Below, piece after piece: positions 26,085-34,552 of a DNA stretch of 64,000 nt (positions are counted from its first letter, which is position 1; the number at the start of each line of letters is the position of its first letter). Below the pieces are notes generated by a model that worked only from the letters and a program-made list of their open reading frames with translations, had not been told where the DNA came from and did not search any database. Source of the DNA: an uncultured Porphyromonadaceae bacterium (GTDB lineage Bacteria > Bacteroidota > Bacteroidia > Bacteroidales > Muribaculaceae); the NCBI GenBank assembly GCA_900541555.1, contig UQKE01000004.1, positions 23,646 through 87,645 of the forward strand, given 5' to 3'. Both the position numbers and the translations under genes were made by a program.

Positions 26085-26237
26085 ATAATATAGGATGCGT
26101 TTCGGCAAAACAATTTCAAACAAGTTTGATTGTTTTGCGCTCAATTTTCGCCATATTTAAATAATATAGGATGCGTTTCGGCAAAAGAAAAAACGAATAA
26201 ATTCTTTTTCTTTTGCACTCAACTTTCACTATATTTG
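26085..26237 (+). repeat. Promoter-bearing hairpin repeat, locus 1 (two units)
   Basis: Two units begin ATAATATAGGATGCGTTTCGG (26085 and 26161). Each is followed by a hairpin: 26107-26137 (arms CAAAACAAT and ATTGTTTTG with an inner CAAAC/GTTTG) and 26184-26214 (A-rich arm and TTTTTCTTTT). The second unit ends in TATATTTG (26230-26237), a -7 box reading into the WYL-regulator gene at 26277. The same family occurs at 55262-55475 and 56339-56560. Confidence 0.7.
26219..26237 (+). repeat. 19-bp direct repeat, left edge of AT-rich island
   Basis: TCAACTTTCACTATATTTG is repeated exactly at 31522-31540. Both copies contain a TATATTTG -7 box and both read into a gene. Between the copies the DNA is clearly more AT-rich than on either side. 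Confidence 0.75.
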
Positions 26238-26276
26238 TTATAATCTGATGTGATTAATTTTAATATACAAATTTCA

Positions 26277-27203
26277 ATGGGAGCATTACTGATAAAACGA
26301 TATATATGGCTGATAAATTTGCTGAACCGATATTCAGAGCAAGGCCTTACCCTCAAAGCAATCAATTCAGAATGGGAAAGAAGCACGTATTATAAAGATT
26401 TTGGAGAACGGAACATTTCACGAGAAACGCTTCGTAATCATTGCATGGCAATTTCAGACATATGGGGTATTGACATTGTGTGTATACGTTCCGGAGCCAA
26501 TAGTTATTATAGGATAAACACAGATAAAAAAGATATTTTTGACCAAAGTATGAAGTGGTTGCTGAGCAGCATGGCAACTGAAGAATTAATTGCTGTCAGT
26601 AAAGAGATTCCCAACAAGATACTATTGGAGAAACCGAATGCAGGTTCAAAATATTTAAGCGTTATTGCAACTGCATTAAGAGATAATATTGTCTTGAATA
26701 TAGAATATCAGTCGTTTCATGTCGACAGCGTGAATCAAACCGATTTATTGGTTGAACCACTGTGTCTCAAGATGTTCAAACGCCGGTGGTACATGCTTTG
26801 CAGACGTTTCTCAGGCAAGGCTTTTCGCATTTACGCTTTGGACAGACTTCATAAAATCGAACTTACACCTGAACATTTCACATACTCCGAAAATTTTTCA
26901 CCACAGGACTATTTTGCCCCATATTATGGTATCTCAACCGATGGATATGCAAAACAATGTCGTGTCCTTTTAAAGGCATATCGGGAACTTCCAAAATATC
27001 TTATCTCACAACCGCTGCATCATAGTCAGAGAATAAAAGAATCAACTCCGGAATATACCGTTTTCGAGTATTGGATTATCCCTGCATTTGATTTTGTGCA
27101 GGAAATACTACTACATTCCGAACAACTTGAAGTTTTGGAGCCTGAACCACTTAGGCAGTTTGTTAAAGATAAAATAGAACGGATTGCAGACCTGTATAGG
27201 TAG
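26277..27203 (+). CDS. WYL-domain transcriptional regulator
   Basis: The 308-residue protein has an N-terminal winged-helix-like part (residues 1-75, KRYIWLINLLNRYSEQGLTL), a central WYL domain (about 125-205, NIVLNIEYQSFHVD, LLVEPLCLKMFKRRWYMLCR, RIYALDRLHKIELT) and a C-terminal WCX region. WYL regulators sense nucleic acids or nucleotides and often sit beside defence or mobile genes. It is the first gene of the AT-rich island, downstream of the hairpin-promoter repeat. The ATG at 26277 is used; a GTG at 26250 is the alternative. Confidence 0.88.
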   Translation: MGALLIKRYIWLINLLNRYSEQGLTLKAINSEWERSTYYKDFGERNISRETLRNHCMAISDIWGIDIVCIRSGANSYYRINTDKKDIFDQSMKWLLSSMATEELIAVSKEIPNKILLEKPNAGSKYLSVIATALRDNIVLNIEYQSFHVDSVNQTDLLVEPLCLKMFKRRWYMLCRRFSGKAFRIYALDRLHKIELTPEHFTYSENFSPQDYFAPYYGISTDGYAKQCRVLLKAYRELPKYLISQPLHHSQRIKESTPEYTVFEYWIIPAFDFVQEILLHSEQLEVLEPEPLRQFVKDKIERIADLYR

Positions 27204-27316
27204 AAGTGAACTGAAAAATCGTCAAATTATTCGTGTATGAGAAATGGTTTTTCTCATACACGCCGTAGTTTTGCCATCGTAAAACAAATAAGAGATACTT
27301 TAAACACATAACAATT

Positions 27317-28264
27317 ATGAATATCGTATATCTGCATGGCCTGTCATCAAGCGGCCAGTCTAACACAGCCAATAAACTAAGAGCGTTGTTTCCGGATGAC
27401 AATATCATCGCTCCTGATCTTTCTGTCAATCCAAATGAAGCATTGAATCTAATAACAGACATTTTACAAAAGTTGTCTGTTGATGATACCATTGTAATCG
27501 GTTCGTCAATGGGAGCTATGTTTGCACATCAGCAAGCTCCGTTTCGCAGACTACTGATAAATCCGGCATTTCATGTATCTGAAATGCTTCAGGATAATTT
27601 AGGAAAAACGCTTCCGTTTTACTCGCAACGACAGGATGGAATCAGGGAATTTACAGTTACGGAGGAATTGTGTTTGCTTTATAAACAAGTGGAAGAAGAA
27701 CAATTCAAATATGGACCAGATTCTGAATGGCAGGATGTTGTCGGCATTTTCGGTTTACAGGACAATGTGGTCGACTGTAAAGATGAGTTTACAGAGTATT
27801 ATTCTATCTATCATGAATTTGCCGGAGGGCATAGATTGACTGATACAGACATTGAAACAATCCTGAAACCGATAATTTGTTGGATGAAGAATTCTGTTTG
27901 TCCCGAGCTTATACCTATTGCATTTGAATGTATTGAACCCGGTGACACTGCTTCTATTATATCTGATTCTAAGTATTCAAACATACTGGATTTGGAGTGT
28001 TTTAAAATATTTGACAAAGGGATTGGCAGGAAATGGTTTGATGAGATTTATCAAAAATATGAGGGCAAAAAAATGTACGAACAGTGGCAATTTCACTTAA
28101 CATTTCCGGAACTTCCAAATGGCGAATCTGAAGATAGTGTACAATTGGTCTTAGGAAGTCGCTACAGCGGTCATCTGAGTGTTGAAGTCTACGGAGAAAA
28201 CGGAGTCCAGGTATTTGATCCCAGCAAATTCTATATTGACGGTCTGGAAATGCACTACTTATGA
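27317..28264 (+). CDS. YqiA-like alpha/beta esterase with unknown C-terminal domain
   Basis: The 315-residue protein starts MNIVYLHGLSSSGQS, with the nucleophile elbow IGSSMGAMFA (residues 61-70) and the late FAGGHRLTD with the catalytic His, which fits YqiA-type UPF0227 alpha/beta hydrolases (about residues 1-195). Residues 200-315 form an extra domain with an acidic, aromatic pattern (KWFDEIYQKYEGKK, EQWQFHLTFPELPNG) that I cannot name. It lies 113 bases after the WYL gene. A partial copy of the hydrolase part follows at 28632. Substrate unknown. Confidence 0.75.
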   Translation: MNIVYLHGLSSSGQSNTANKLRALFPDDNIIAPDLSVNPNEALNLITDILQKLSVDDTIVIGSSMGAMFAHQQAPFRRLLINPAFHVSEMLQDNLGKTLPFYSQRQDGIREFTVTEELCLLYKQVEEEQFKYGPDSEWQDVVGIFGLQDNVVDCKDEFTEYYSIYHEFAGGHRLTDTDIETILKPIICWMKNSVCPELIPIAFECIEPGDTASIISDSKYSNILDLECFKIFDKGIGRKWFDEIYQKYEGKKMYEQWQFHLTFPELPNGESEDSVQLVLGSRYSGHLSVEVYGENGVQVFDPSKFYIDGLEMHYL

Positions 28265-28631
28265 TTAAATGATTATTACATACAAGGAAACAATCCCTAA
28301 GGTGTTGTAAGACAAAAATACTTATGTTATATTTGTATTGTAGTTCAGAAAATGAACTGACTTACATATTAGATGAAAGTGTTTTTGCACTATCCTTCTT
28401 AGAAAATCTGGCAATTTTCAATGAAAACAAGGATAACGCAAACGCCTGTCATCTGTATCTGTTAGCGTGTATACAATGCGCTTTCGATATGGGTGTGGGG
28501 ATTGTTTTCGTTTATTTGTTTTCAGGTTTGCCAGAACCTTCTAAGAGATAGACGAAAAAGCTCCCCACTTTTCTTTTAAGAAATTATCGGCCGGTATTGG
28601 AGCATACCGCGAACACTAATTACTATGGATT
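28265..28631. other. AT-rich spacer between the esterase and its truncated copy
   Basis: About 370 bases without a gene I can support. A 75-codon frame at 28324-28551 is preceded by a TATATTTG-like box but its product resembles nothing and has an odd composition, so it is not called. The spacer lies where the missing N-terminal half of the esterase copy would have been. Confidence 0.4.
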
Positions 28632-29027
28632 ATGGAAAAAATAATGAATGCTTTCAAAAGAGAATTAGGAAAGAGTCTGCCATTTTTATCCCCACGCCTT
28701 GATGGCATTCGCGAATTTGCCGTAACAAAAGAATTGTACTCTCTTTATGAACAAATGGATTCAAAACAATTTGATTTTGAACGATCTGATTATAACCATC
28801 ATGCCACAAAATATGTAATAGGTTTATTCGGCTTGCAAGACAATATTGTCAATTGCAAAGATGAGTTTATTAATAATTTTGATATATCTAATTGCGCAGT
28901 CTACCATGAATATAACGGAGGGCATAGATTGGCCGATGCGGAGATTGAGAATGTATTGAAACCGGCAATCGATTGGATAAAAAATCCGAATCTAGCCCAT
29001 TTTAGGCCTGTTGCATTTGAAGAATGA
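28632..29027 (+). pseudogene. Beheaded copy of the YqiA-like esterase
   Basis: The 131-residue frame matches the second half of the hydrolase domain of the 27317 gene closely: LGKSLPFLSPRLDGIREFAV versus LGKTLPFYSQRQDGIREFTV, then IGLFGLQDNIVNCKDEF and YNGGHRLADAEIENVLKP. The N-terminal half with HGLSSSG and the nucleophile Ser is missing, as is the C-terminal extra domain, so it cannot be an active hydrolase. It may still be translated from the ATG at 28632. It is a partial tandem duplication or a remnant left by recombination. Confidence 0.7.
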
Positions 29028-29046
29028 TAAAACGGAATCCAAGTAT

Positions 29047-29703
29047 ATGATTACAGGGAAGAAATACGAATTAACAGAAGAGACAATCACTCTGTTCAAA
29101 GATTATATGTTACACCGCATAAAGGCGTTGCGTGACTTTGGCAGCATCAAAGCGGGTGACCTTGGCGGTTACATCGAAAAAGAAAGCAACCTGTCACACA
29201 ACGGAGATGCGTGGCTTTACGAAGATGCAATGGTTTACGGCGACGCGCAAGTTTACGGTAATGCACGGGTCTATGGTGAAGCGCATGTTTACGGCGAAGC
29301 AAGGGTTTACGGCGGTGTAACGGTTCATGGTAATGCGCATGTTTGCGACAATGCAAAGGTTGACGACATTGCGCAGGTTTGTGGCGACGCAATGGTTTAC
29401 GGCAATGCGGAAGTTAACGGTAATGTTGCGATTGGTGGCAACGTGTGGGTTAACGGCAATGCGCGGATTCAATCTCGTGATGATTTATGCACATTCGGTT
29501 ATTTCGGTTCATCAAACTTTTACACTACAGCATTTAAGATTGAAGGCAGAGGAATCGGTGTTTGTGGGTATTTCGAAGGCACATTCGACGAGTTCCGCAA
29601 CAAGGTTAAGAAACCCCACGGTATAAACGATTATGCGGTTGAAGACTACTTGATGATTGCCGACTTGATAGAAAACAAACTCTCAGGAAGATCGAAAAAG
29701 TAA
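29047..29703 (+). CDS. Hexapeptide-repeat beta-helix protein
   Basis: The 218-residue protein has an N-terminal segment LHRIKALRDFGSIKAGDLGGYIEKE, then about 17 six-residue repeats of the type VYGDAQ, VYGNAR, VYGEAH (about residues 50-150), which should stack as a parallel beta-helix, and a separate C-terminal domain. In DNA the repeats have an 18-base period. Proteins of this kind are frequent in Bacteroidales mobile elements and prophages and are of unknown function. The ATG at 29047 is chosen; an earlier ATG at 29011 overlaps the esterase remnant. Repeat number may vary between strains. Confidence 0.8.
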   Translation: MITGKKYELTEETITLFKDYMLHRIKALRDFGSIKAGDLGGYIEKESNLSHNGDAWLYEDAMVYGDAQVYGNARVYGEAHVYGEARVYGGVTVHGNAHVCDNAKVDDIAQVCGDAMVYGNAEVNGNVAIGGNVWVNGNARIQSRDDLCTFGYFGSSNFYTTAFKIEGRGIGVCGYFEGTFDEFRNKVKKPHGINDYAVEDYLMIADLIENKLSGRSKK

Positions 29704-29856
29704 TGGAAGAGAATACAATAAGACGCTGTCACGCATTGGCGCATCATCGCTGTGCTCGTAGTATGGCAAAGATGTTTTTGTTATATTTACGACGCTGTTA
29801 ATTAAATAAACTGTAGATTTTATTAAAACAACAAACAACTAATAAGCTAATCAAGT

Positions 29857-30657
29857 ATGGAATACTCAAAAGAATTTAAAAATCTACTTAATGTAGGTTT
29901 GCCGGATGGTTATATTGGACATGGAAATCCTAATGCTAAAATACTTATTCTTGGGCAAGAGCCTGCCCTGCATAAAGATTCTGAACAATATTCTCTTGAA
30001 ATTGCGAATAATAAACACCAATGGCAGATTCTGGTTGAAAATGGGAGCGGATACGAAAGTATCAATCCGGCAGTAATTTCATTTGGCTCACCTCTTTGGC
30101 CGTGGGCAAATCAGCGTTTCATGGTTAGGAGTAAGACGAAAGATGGAAAAATAAAAGGGAAAGAAGGTACTGCAAAAACTTGGTATAATTACCAGAAATT
30201 GGTATATCGTATTCTGAATAAAGAAACTATGCATGGTGGAATTTTGGATTTCCATAAATTATCATTTCACACAGATATGAGTGCAGAAGCATCGAAAAAA
30301 CATAATGAAGTAGAATTTTCTAAAGCGAAGGAATCTGTAAGAAACCGTGCAGAGAAATTATTCTCAAAGCCGTTCTTTCGTAAATTTCCCATAGTAATTG
30401 CTCCAGTTGGGCACTTTCCTCGCGACAGTTATAACGATTCTTATTTTCATCGTGCTTTTGGCGTGAACTATTGTCCTAATGAAAGTGAAGATTGGATTAA
30501 TATTAATGTCAGAGAAGATTCAGAGTATCCTCAACTCCTTATTCATTGTAAGCAAATAGCATATGCATCGAACCATTATCTTGACAGGATTGCTGAAATT
30601 GCGAGTACATTTGTTAAGGAACACGGTATTCAACTTATCCCAGAAGCGAACATCTAA
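29857..30657 (+). CDS. Unknown protein with a weak uracil-DNA-glycosylase-like motif
   Basis: The 266-residue protein begins with GLPDGYIGHGNPNAKILILG followed by QEPALHKDSEQ, which recalls motif 1 of the uracil-DNA glycosylase superfamily (VLxVGExPG), and later has PIVIAPVGHFPRDSYNDSYF. The usual second catalytic motif is not clear, so the assignment is tentative. It is cytosolic, with no signal peptide or membrane helix. The gene is AT-rich and belongs to the island. The next gene begins 1 base after its stop. Confidence 0.5.
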   Translation: MEYSKEFKNLLNVGLPDGYIGHGNPNAKILILGQEPALHKDSEQYSLEIANNKHQWQILVENGSGYESINPAVISFGSPLWPWANQRFMVRSKTKDGKIKGKEGTAKTWYNYQKLVYRILNKETMHGGILDFHKLSFHTDMSAEASKKHNEVEFSKAKESVRNRAEKLFSKPFFRKFPIVIAPVGHFPRDSYNDSYFHRAFGVNYCPNESEDWININVREDSEYPQLLIHCKQIAYASNHYLDRIAEIASTFVKEHGIQLIPEANI

Positions 30658-30658
30658 T

Positions 30659-31342
30659 ATGACAAATACTTCAAACATACTGGATTTTGAAGACAATGGA
30701 TGTGCTGTCATTGAAATCCCTCAAATTCAACATGATTATTCCCTAATGCTTAATCATTGGCAGGATATTAAGTTTCAGTTGGAAGAAATTGAGAAAGACT
30801 TGTTATGTTGCGATACGGAAGGGCGACGATGCTTTTTAGAAAAAGCAAGAAAGCTTTTATTGGAATACCGGGAAAAATCAGAAGAGTTTGGGGAGTTTGA
30901 ATTCGAGGAAAACGAGATTGATGAGGTAGAATTGAAACTGTCAAAATCAAATATCCATTTAGATGTTAAATGTGATGAAGATGAAGTTTATCTGTGTGTC
31001 TATCATTTCCGATTAAAACATTCTTTAGCGTGGTATCTCATGAATCGTCTTGATCATGAAATTGCGATGATGGATAGGCAAATCGAAAAAACATCCGGAC
31101 TATTGAAGATTTGCGATAGTAACGACAATTTCGACAAAGCAATCACTATAATCAGAGAATCCAATTGTTTACTGACAAGTCGGAACGGATTAATGAAAGA
31201 GTTCCAGTTGTCAGAGATTCAAGCGGAACATATTTTATCCACGACATTAAGGGAACTGACAGCCATAACGACGGATAGTGTATTACGAGATTTAGATTTC
31301 TATGCCTCCGTTACATCGTTACTGAGAGATTTAAAAGAATGA
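30659..31342 (+). CDS. Protein with GyrA/ParC-like coiled-coil segment
   Basis: The 227-residue protein has an acidic N-terminal half (residues 1-105) and a C-terminal half (about 115-205) that reads like the coiled-coil tower of type IIA topoisomerase A subunits: EKTSGLLKICDSNDNFDKAI then TIIRES, and later LMKEFQLSEIQAEHILSTTL with RELT, against GyrA patterns such as EGLLxALDNIDEVIxIIRxS and LSEIQAQAILDMRLRRLT. No breakage-reunion Tyr domain is present. It starts 1 base after the preceding gene, so the two are coupled. Role unknown; interference with or mimicry of gyrase is speculation. Confidence 0.6.
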   Translation: MTNTSNILDFEDNGCAVIEIPQIQHDYSLMLNHWQDIKFQLEEIEKDLLCCDTEGRRCFLEKARKLLLEYREKSEEFGEFEFEENEIDEVELKLSKSNIHLDVKCDEDEVYLCVYHFRLKHSLAWYLMNRLDHEIAMMDRQIEKTSGLLKICDSNDNFDKAITIIRESNCLLTSRNGLMKEFQLSEIQAEHILSTTLRELTAITTDSVLRDLDFYASVTSLLRDLKE

Positions 31343-31521
31343 TGTACAGTTTCTACATTATTTTTTCAAGTTGAAAAAGGCAACGGATAGGCAGCGATTT
31401 GTTTTCTTAACCCTTCCAAAAAATGGCAGATATGCCCCAATGACGGATACGGAATACAACCACACATCCTCTTTCATTTCCAACAGCTCACATTATTCCT
31501 CCGAAGTCTATCCGTATGTAG

Positions 31522-31540
31522 TCAACTTTCACTATATTTG
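31522..31540 (+). repeat. 19-bp direct repeat, right edge of AT-rich island
   Basis: Exact second copy of 26219-26237. Its TATATTTG (31533-31540) is the -7 box of the WG-repeat lipoprotein gene at 31564. Bases 31343-31521 hold no gene I can support; a short frame at 31371-31559 runs through the promoter. Confidence 0.75.
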
Positions 31541-31563
31541 CAAAAGATACAAAACCTAACGAT

Positions 31564-32787
31564 ATGAAAAATCTGTTAAAATTGAAAGTTGCCATGTTGG
31601 CAATGGTTGCTGGCTTGGGATTGTGGAGCTGCTCGTCCGACGAGGGCAAAGTGCAATATGTTCCTGTAAAACTCGATGGAGAGGACAAATGGAGCATTCT
31701 CGACACGAAATCGGGTGAGATCGTATGCGAAAACGATTTCGACAATATGCCTTCCATGGTCAAGGACGGCCTTTTCGTGGTGCAAAACAAACGAGGCGAC
31801 TATGAAATGTACGATGTCGGCGATTCCAAAAACGCCGTGAGCAAAGGGAAATATTCACAATTGGGGTTGTTTAATGGCGATGTGACGTTTGCCGTGAAAT
31901 CGGGAAAGGGCATTGTCGTCATCAACAAGGATTTCGAAGAAGTGAAAAAATTGTCGGACAAGATCACGCAAACGATCAATTATACCGAGGGGCTTGCCGC
32001 TTTTTGCAAAAATGGGAAATGGGGCTATTTGGATGAAAAAGGCGAAGAAGCCATTTCGGCGAAGTACGATGCTGTGACAATTTTCCAGGAAGGATTGGCA
32101 TTCGCGCAAAAAGGCGACCGCATTACGCTCATCGACAAAAAAGGCGAAACAATCAAATCGTTTTCCTCCGAAAAATATGAACTCGCAGGGTCGCTTTACA
32201 ACGAGGGTTACTGTCCGATGATGAAAGGCGACAAGGTGGTGTTTCTTGACAAAAAAGGCGAAGAATCGTCCGATTTTTCCAATTCGAAAATGGAACGCGG
32301 TTATTGCTACGGCGTGAACGACGGCAAAACAATCTATACCGACGGTGACGAATTTGGCATTGTCGACAAAAGCGGAGAAATAGTCCTTCGCGCGAAATAC
32401 GAGAATCTCACCTATGCGTCGCCCGACCGCTACATAGCCGAGGATTCCGATGGAAAATGGGGCGTTATCACGGCCGAAGGGGAAGAAATAATTCCGTTCG
32501 ACTACGCCTCTATCGTGCAAATGTCCACCGACAAGTCGCATTATTTCGCATTTGAGGACAGCGATTGGATATTGATTGACGAAAAAGGCGAACAAGTGGG
32601 CACGGAGGAATTTTCCGATTTTAATCCGCGCACCGAAGCAATCGACCAATTTTATAGCGAAGCCAACCAAGACGATGAAATGGACTATTCTGTAGATGCT
32701 CCTGCCTACTATGAGCCGGCCAATGATTCTGTGGCTGTTGAGGAACCTATCTACGATTATGAATCTGATTATGATTATGAATATTAG
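31564..32787 (+). CDS. WG-repeat lipoprotein
   Basis: The 407-residue protein has a lipoprotein signal with LWSC (about Cys21) followed by SSDEG, an acidic run of the kind that directs surface export of Bacteroidota lipoproteins. The body consists of repeated WG/KWG units (NGKWGYLDEKGEEAISAKYD, RITLIDKKGETIKSFSS, SDGKWGVITAEGEEIIPFDY), a repeat family thought to bind other proteins or ligands. The C-terminal 60 residues are acidic and Tyr-rich, ending YESDYDYEY. Promoter at 31533-31540 and a terminator at 32821. Confidence 0.85.
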   Translation: MKNLLKLKVAMLAMVAGLGLWSCSSDEGKVQYVPVKLDGEDKWSILDTKSGEIVCENDFDNMPSMVKDGLFVVQNKRGDYEMYDVGDSKNAVSKGKYSQLGLFNGDVTFAVKSGKGIVVINKDFEEVKKLSDKITQTINYTEGLAAFCKNGKWGYLDEKGEEAISAKYDAVTIFQEGLAFAQKGDRITLIDKKGETIKSFSSEKYELAGSLYNEGYCPMMKGDKVVFLDKKGEESSDFSNSKMERGYCYGVNDGKTIYTDGDEFGIVDKSGEIVLRAKYENLTYASPDRYIAEDSDGKWGVITAEGEEIIPFDYASIVQMSTDKSHYFAFEDSDWILIDEKGEQVGTEEFSDFNPRTEAIDQFYSEANQDDEMDYSVDAPAYYEPANDSVAVEEPIYDYESDYDYEY

Positions 32788-32820
32788 GGAGTAGTAGGTG
32801 TGTATCCCTTAACACTATAA

Positions 32821-32855
32821 AAAGCGTGTCACGATTGCGTGGCGCGCTTTTTCTG
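32821..32855 (+). terminator. Rho-independent terminator of the WG-repeat gene
   Basis: A 13-bp stem (32821-32833 with 32838-32850, two G-T type mismatches) and a 4-base loop, followed by TTTTTCT, 33 bases after the stop. Confidence 0.85.
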
Positions 32856-33033
32856 TAAGAATAGGGAAGATTATCAAGTTCGTAAAGCCGCAAGTGAAAA
32901 AATGCGGCATTAACCCTTTGTGTGAAATTTTCAGACATGTTGGAAAATAGACGCGACTAAACAATGAGGAAATGGTGTGTTGTTCAATAAAATTTATTGC
33001 TTTTGAGCAGATTAAGAACTAAAAGGAAGAATA

Positions 33034-33589
33034 ATGATGGGCAAGGATATTGTCACGTTCAGTGAAGTAGAGAAAGCAGTCTTTGAGCTCCGCGAACAGA
33101 AAGTTATATTGGATAGTGACGTGGCAAAGCTCTACAATGTAGAGACCATGCGTGTAAATGAAGCAGTAAAAAAACAATCCTGACAAATTTCCCCAAGGAT
33201 ATATATTTGAACTTACCAAAGAGGAGAAAGCGGAGGTTATCGAAATTTTCGATAACCCTAAATTGAAGTATTCGCCAACATTGCCCAAAGCATTTACAGA
33301 GAAAGGCTTGTATATGCTTGCTACCATTCTGAAAAGTCCGAAGGCAACACAAACTACGATCGCTATTGTAGAGACGTTTGCCAAAATTCGAGAATTGTCG
33401 CATACAGTGGCGGAGATGTCCAATACCAAAGATCAGTTCAAACAAAAGAGCCTCATGCAACATGGCGGTGAAATTTTGTCTGATTTGTTGGACGATGAAA
33501 TGGAGGTTAGCGATTCAGAAACCACTATTGAGCTAAACTTTGCCGTGTTGAAACTCAAACATACCGTGAAACGGAAAAACAAAGAATAA
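33034..33589 (+). pseudogene. ORF6N-domain protein broken by a frameshift
   Basis: The first frame (33034-33183) encodes FELREQKVILDSDVAKLYNV and ETMRVNEAVKK, the start of an ORF6N DNA-binding domain as found in phage and mobile-element proteins, and stops at a TGA at 33181. The rest (NPDKFPKGYIFELTKEEKAE, then KAFTEKGLYMLATILKSPKA and a helical tail) is in another frame up to 33589. Seven A at 33168-33174 where six would keep the frame (VKNNPDKFPK) explain the break. The gene is thus inactive, or the A-run varies between cells. The part from 33263 could still be translated alone. Confidence 0.75.
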
Positions 33590-33936
33590 ACCTTTTTGCG
33601 TTTTTTTGGTGTAGCCTACTCTCCTATGGAGAGAAGCGATTCTTTGTTGCATTCTTTCAAGTACCATAACTTATAAACTTTGAAGCAGGGCAACTATGTT
33701 CCTCGACTTCTCCACTTGCAGCATTTCCATATCCGTGCTCCGCACGTGAACAGAGGAAAACATTGCGTGTTTGTCCACTTCACAGTTTGTTCACTTTTCC
33801 CGATTTCACTGCTCCCAGCCATAGTTCGTTACCGGCCAATATGTCCTTCTGTGTCGCCGTGTTGGTGGCGATAGGGGAGAGACTCGCCGGCTTGTCGAAG
33901 CGGTACGCAAGCGGCTTTTCTGCGAGTTTTTTGTTC
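33590..33936. other. Intergenic region without a supported gene
   Basis: About 350 bases between the ORF6N pseudogene and the rnhB stop. Short frames (for example 33680-33874) have no recognisable product. No tRNA, repeat or strong terminator is evident to me. Confidence 0.4.
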
Positions 33937-34542
33937 TTATAAATCGGGGAAAAGCGACGGCTCGTTGTCGAGCAATCGGAACGAGCGCCGATGGTAGGGC
34001 GTCGCTCCGTAGCGGGCAATGGCTTCGCGGTGGGCCTTGGTGGGGTAGCCTTTGTTGATGTTCCAGCCGTATTGGGGATATTCCTGATGTATTTTTGCCA
34101 TAAATTCGTCGCGATGAGTTTTGGCGAGAATCGACGCTGCGGCAATCGTCATCATTTTTGCGTCGCCCTTGACAATGCAAGTGTGGCTGATTCTTTGATA
34201 TGGGCGGAATCGGTTGCCGTCGATGAGTAAATGTTGGGGGCGAATGGAAAGAGCGTCGATGGCGCGGTGCATCGCGAGAATGGAAGCGTTGAGAATGTTG
34301 ATGGAGTCGATTTCCTCTTGCGTGGCAATGCCGACGGCCCACGAAGCGGCTTCGCGTTCGATGGTGTCGCGCAGCGAGTCGCGTTGGTGTTCGCTAAGGC
34401 GTTTGGAATCGTTCAGCAGCTCGTTTTCATATCCGTCGGGGAATATCACGGCTGCGGCAAATACCGGTCCGGCCAAGCAGCCTCTTCCGGCTTCGTCGCA
34501 TCCGGCCTCTATGCGTCCGGCTTCGAGATAAGGGAGCAGCAT
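33937..34542 (-). CDS. rnhB: Ribonuclease HII
   Basis: The 201-residue protein has the RNase HII core: IEAGCDEAGRGCLAGPVFAA with the first catalytic Asp and Glu, LLNDSKRLSEHQR, LLIDGNRF with the next Asp, and IVKGDAKMMTIAAASILAKTHRD. It removes RNA from RNA-DNA hybrids in the cytoplasm. The ATG at 34542 is chosen; the open frame upstream overlaps the polyprenyl synthase gene and is not family-like. It follows that gene by 10 bases on the minus strand. Confidence 0.95.
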   Translation of the reverse strand: MLLPYLEAGRIEAGCDEAGRGCLAGPVFAAAVIFPDGYENELLNDSKRLSEHQRDSLRDTIEREAASWAVGIATQEEIDSINILNASILAMHRAIDALSIRPQHLLIDGNRFRPYQRISHTCIVKGDAKMMTIAAASILAKTHRDEFMAKIHQEYPQYGWNINKGYPTKAHREAIARYGATPYHRRSFRLLDNEPSLFPDL

Positions 34543-34552
34543 TGCAGGCAGG

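Noticed and set aside
28324-28551. A 75-codon gene in the island spacer
   Set aside because: No homology by eye, no convincing leader, and its composition matches the non-coding surroundings.
29190-29470. A CRISPR array or non-coding tandem repeat
   Set aside because: The 18-bp periodicity follows the hexapeptide repeat of an intact reading frame; there are no spacers.
26219-31540. Target-site duplication of a transposon
   Set aside because: The 19-bp repeat is longer than usual target duplications and no transposase or integrase is inside. It is kept as an island boundary with unknown mechanism.
33161-33185. Programmed ribosomal frameshifting at the A7 run of the ORF6N gene
   Set aside because: The run allows a -1 slip, but the downstream frame needs +1, so a one-base expansion is the simpler explanation.
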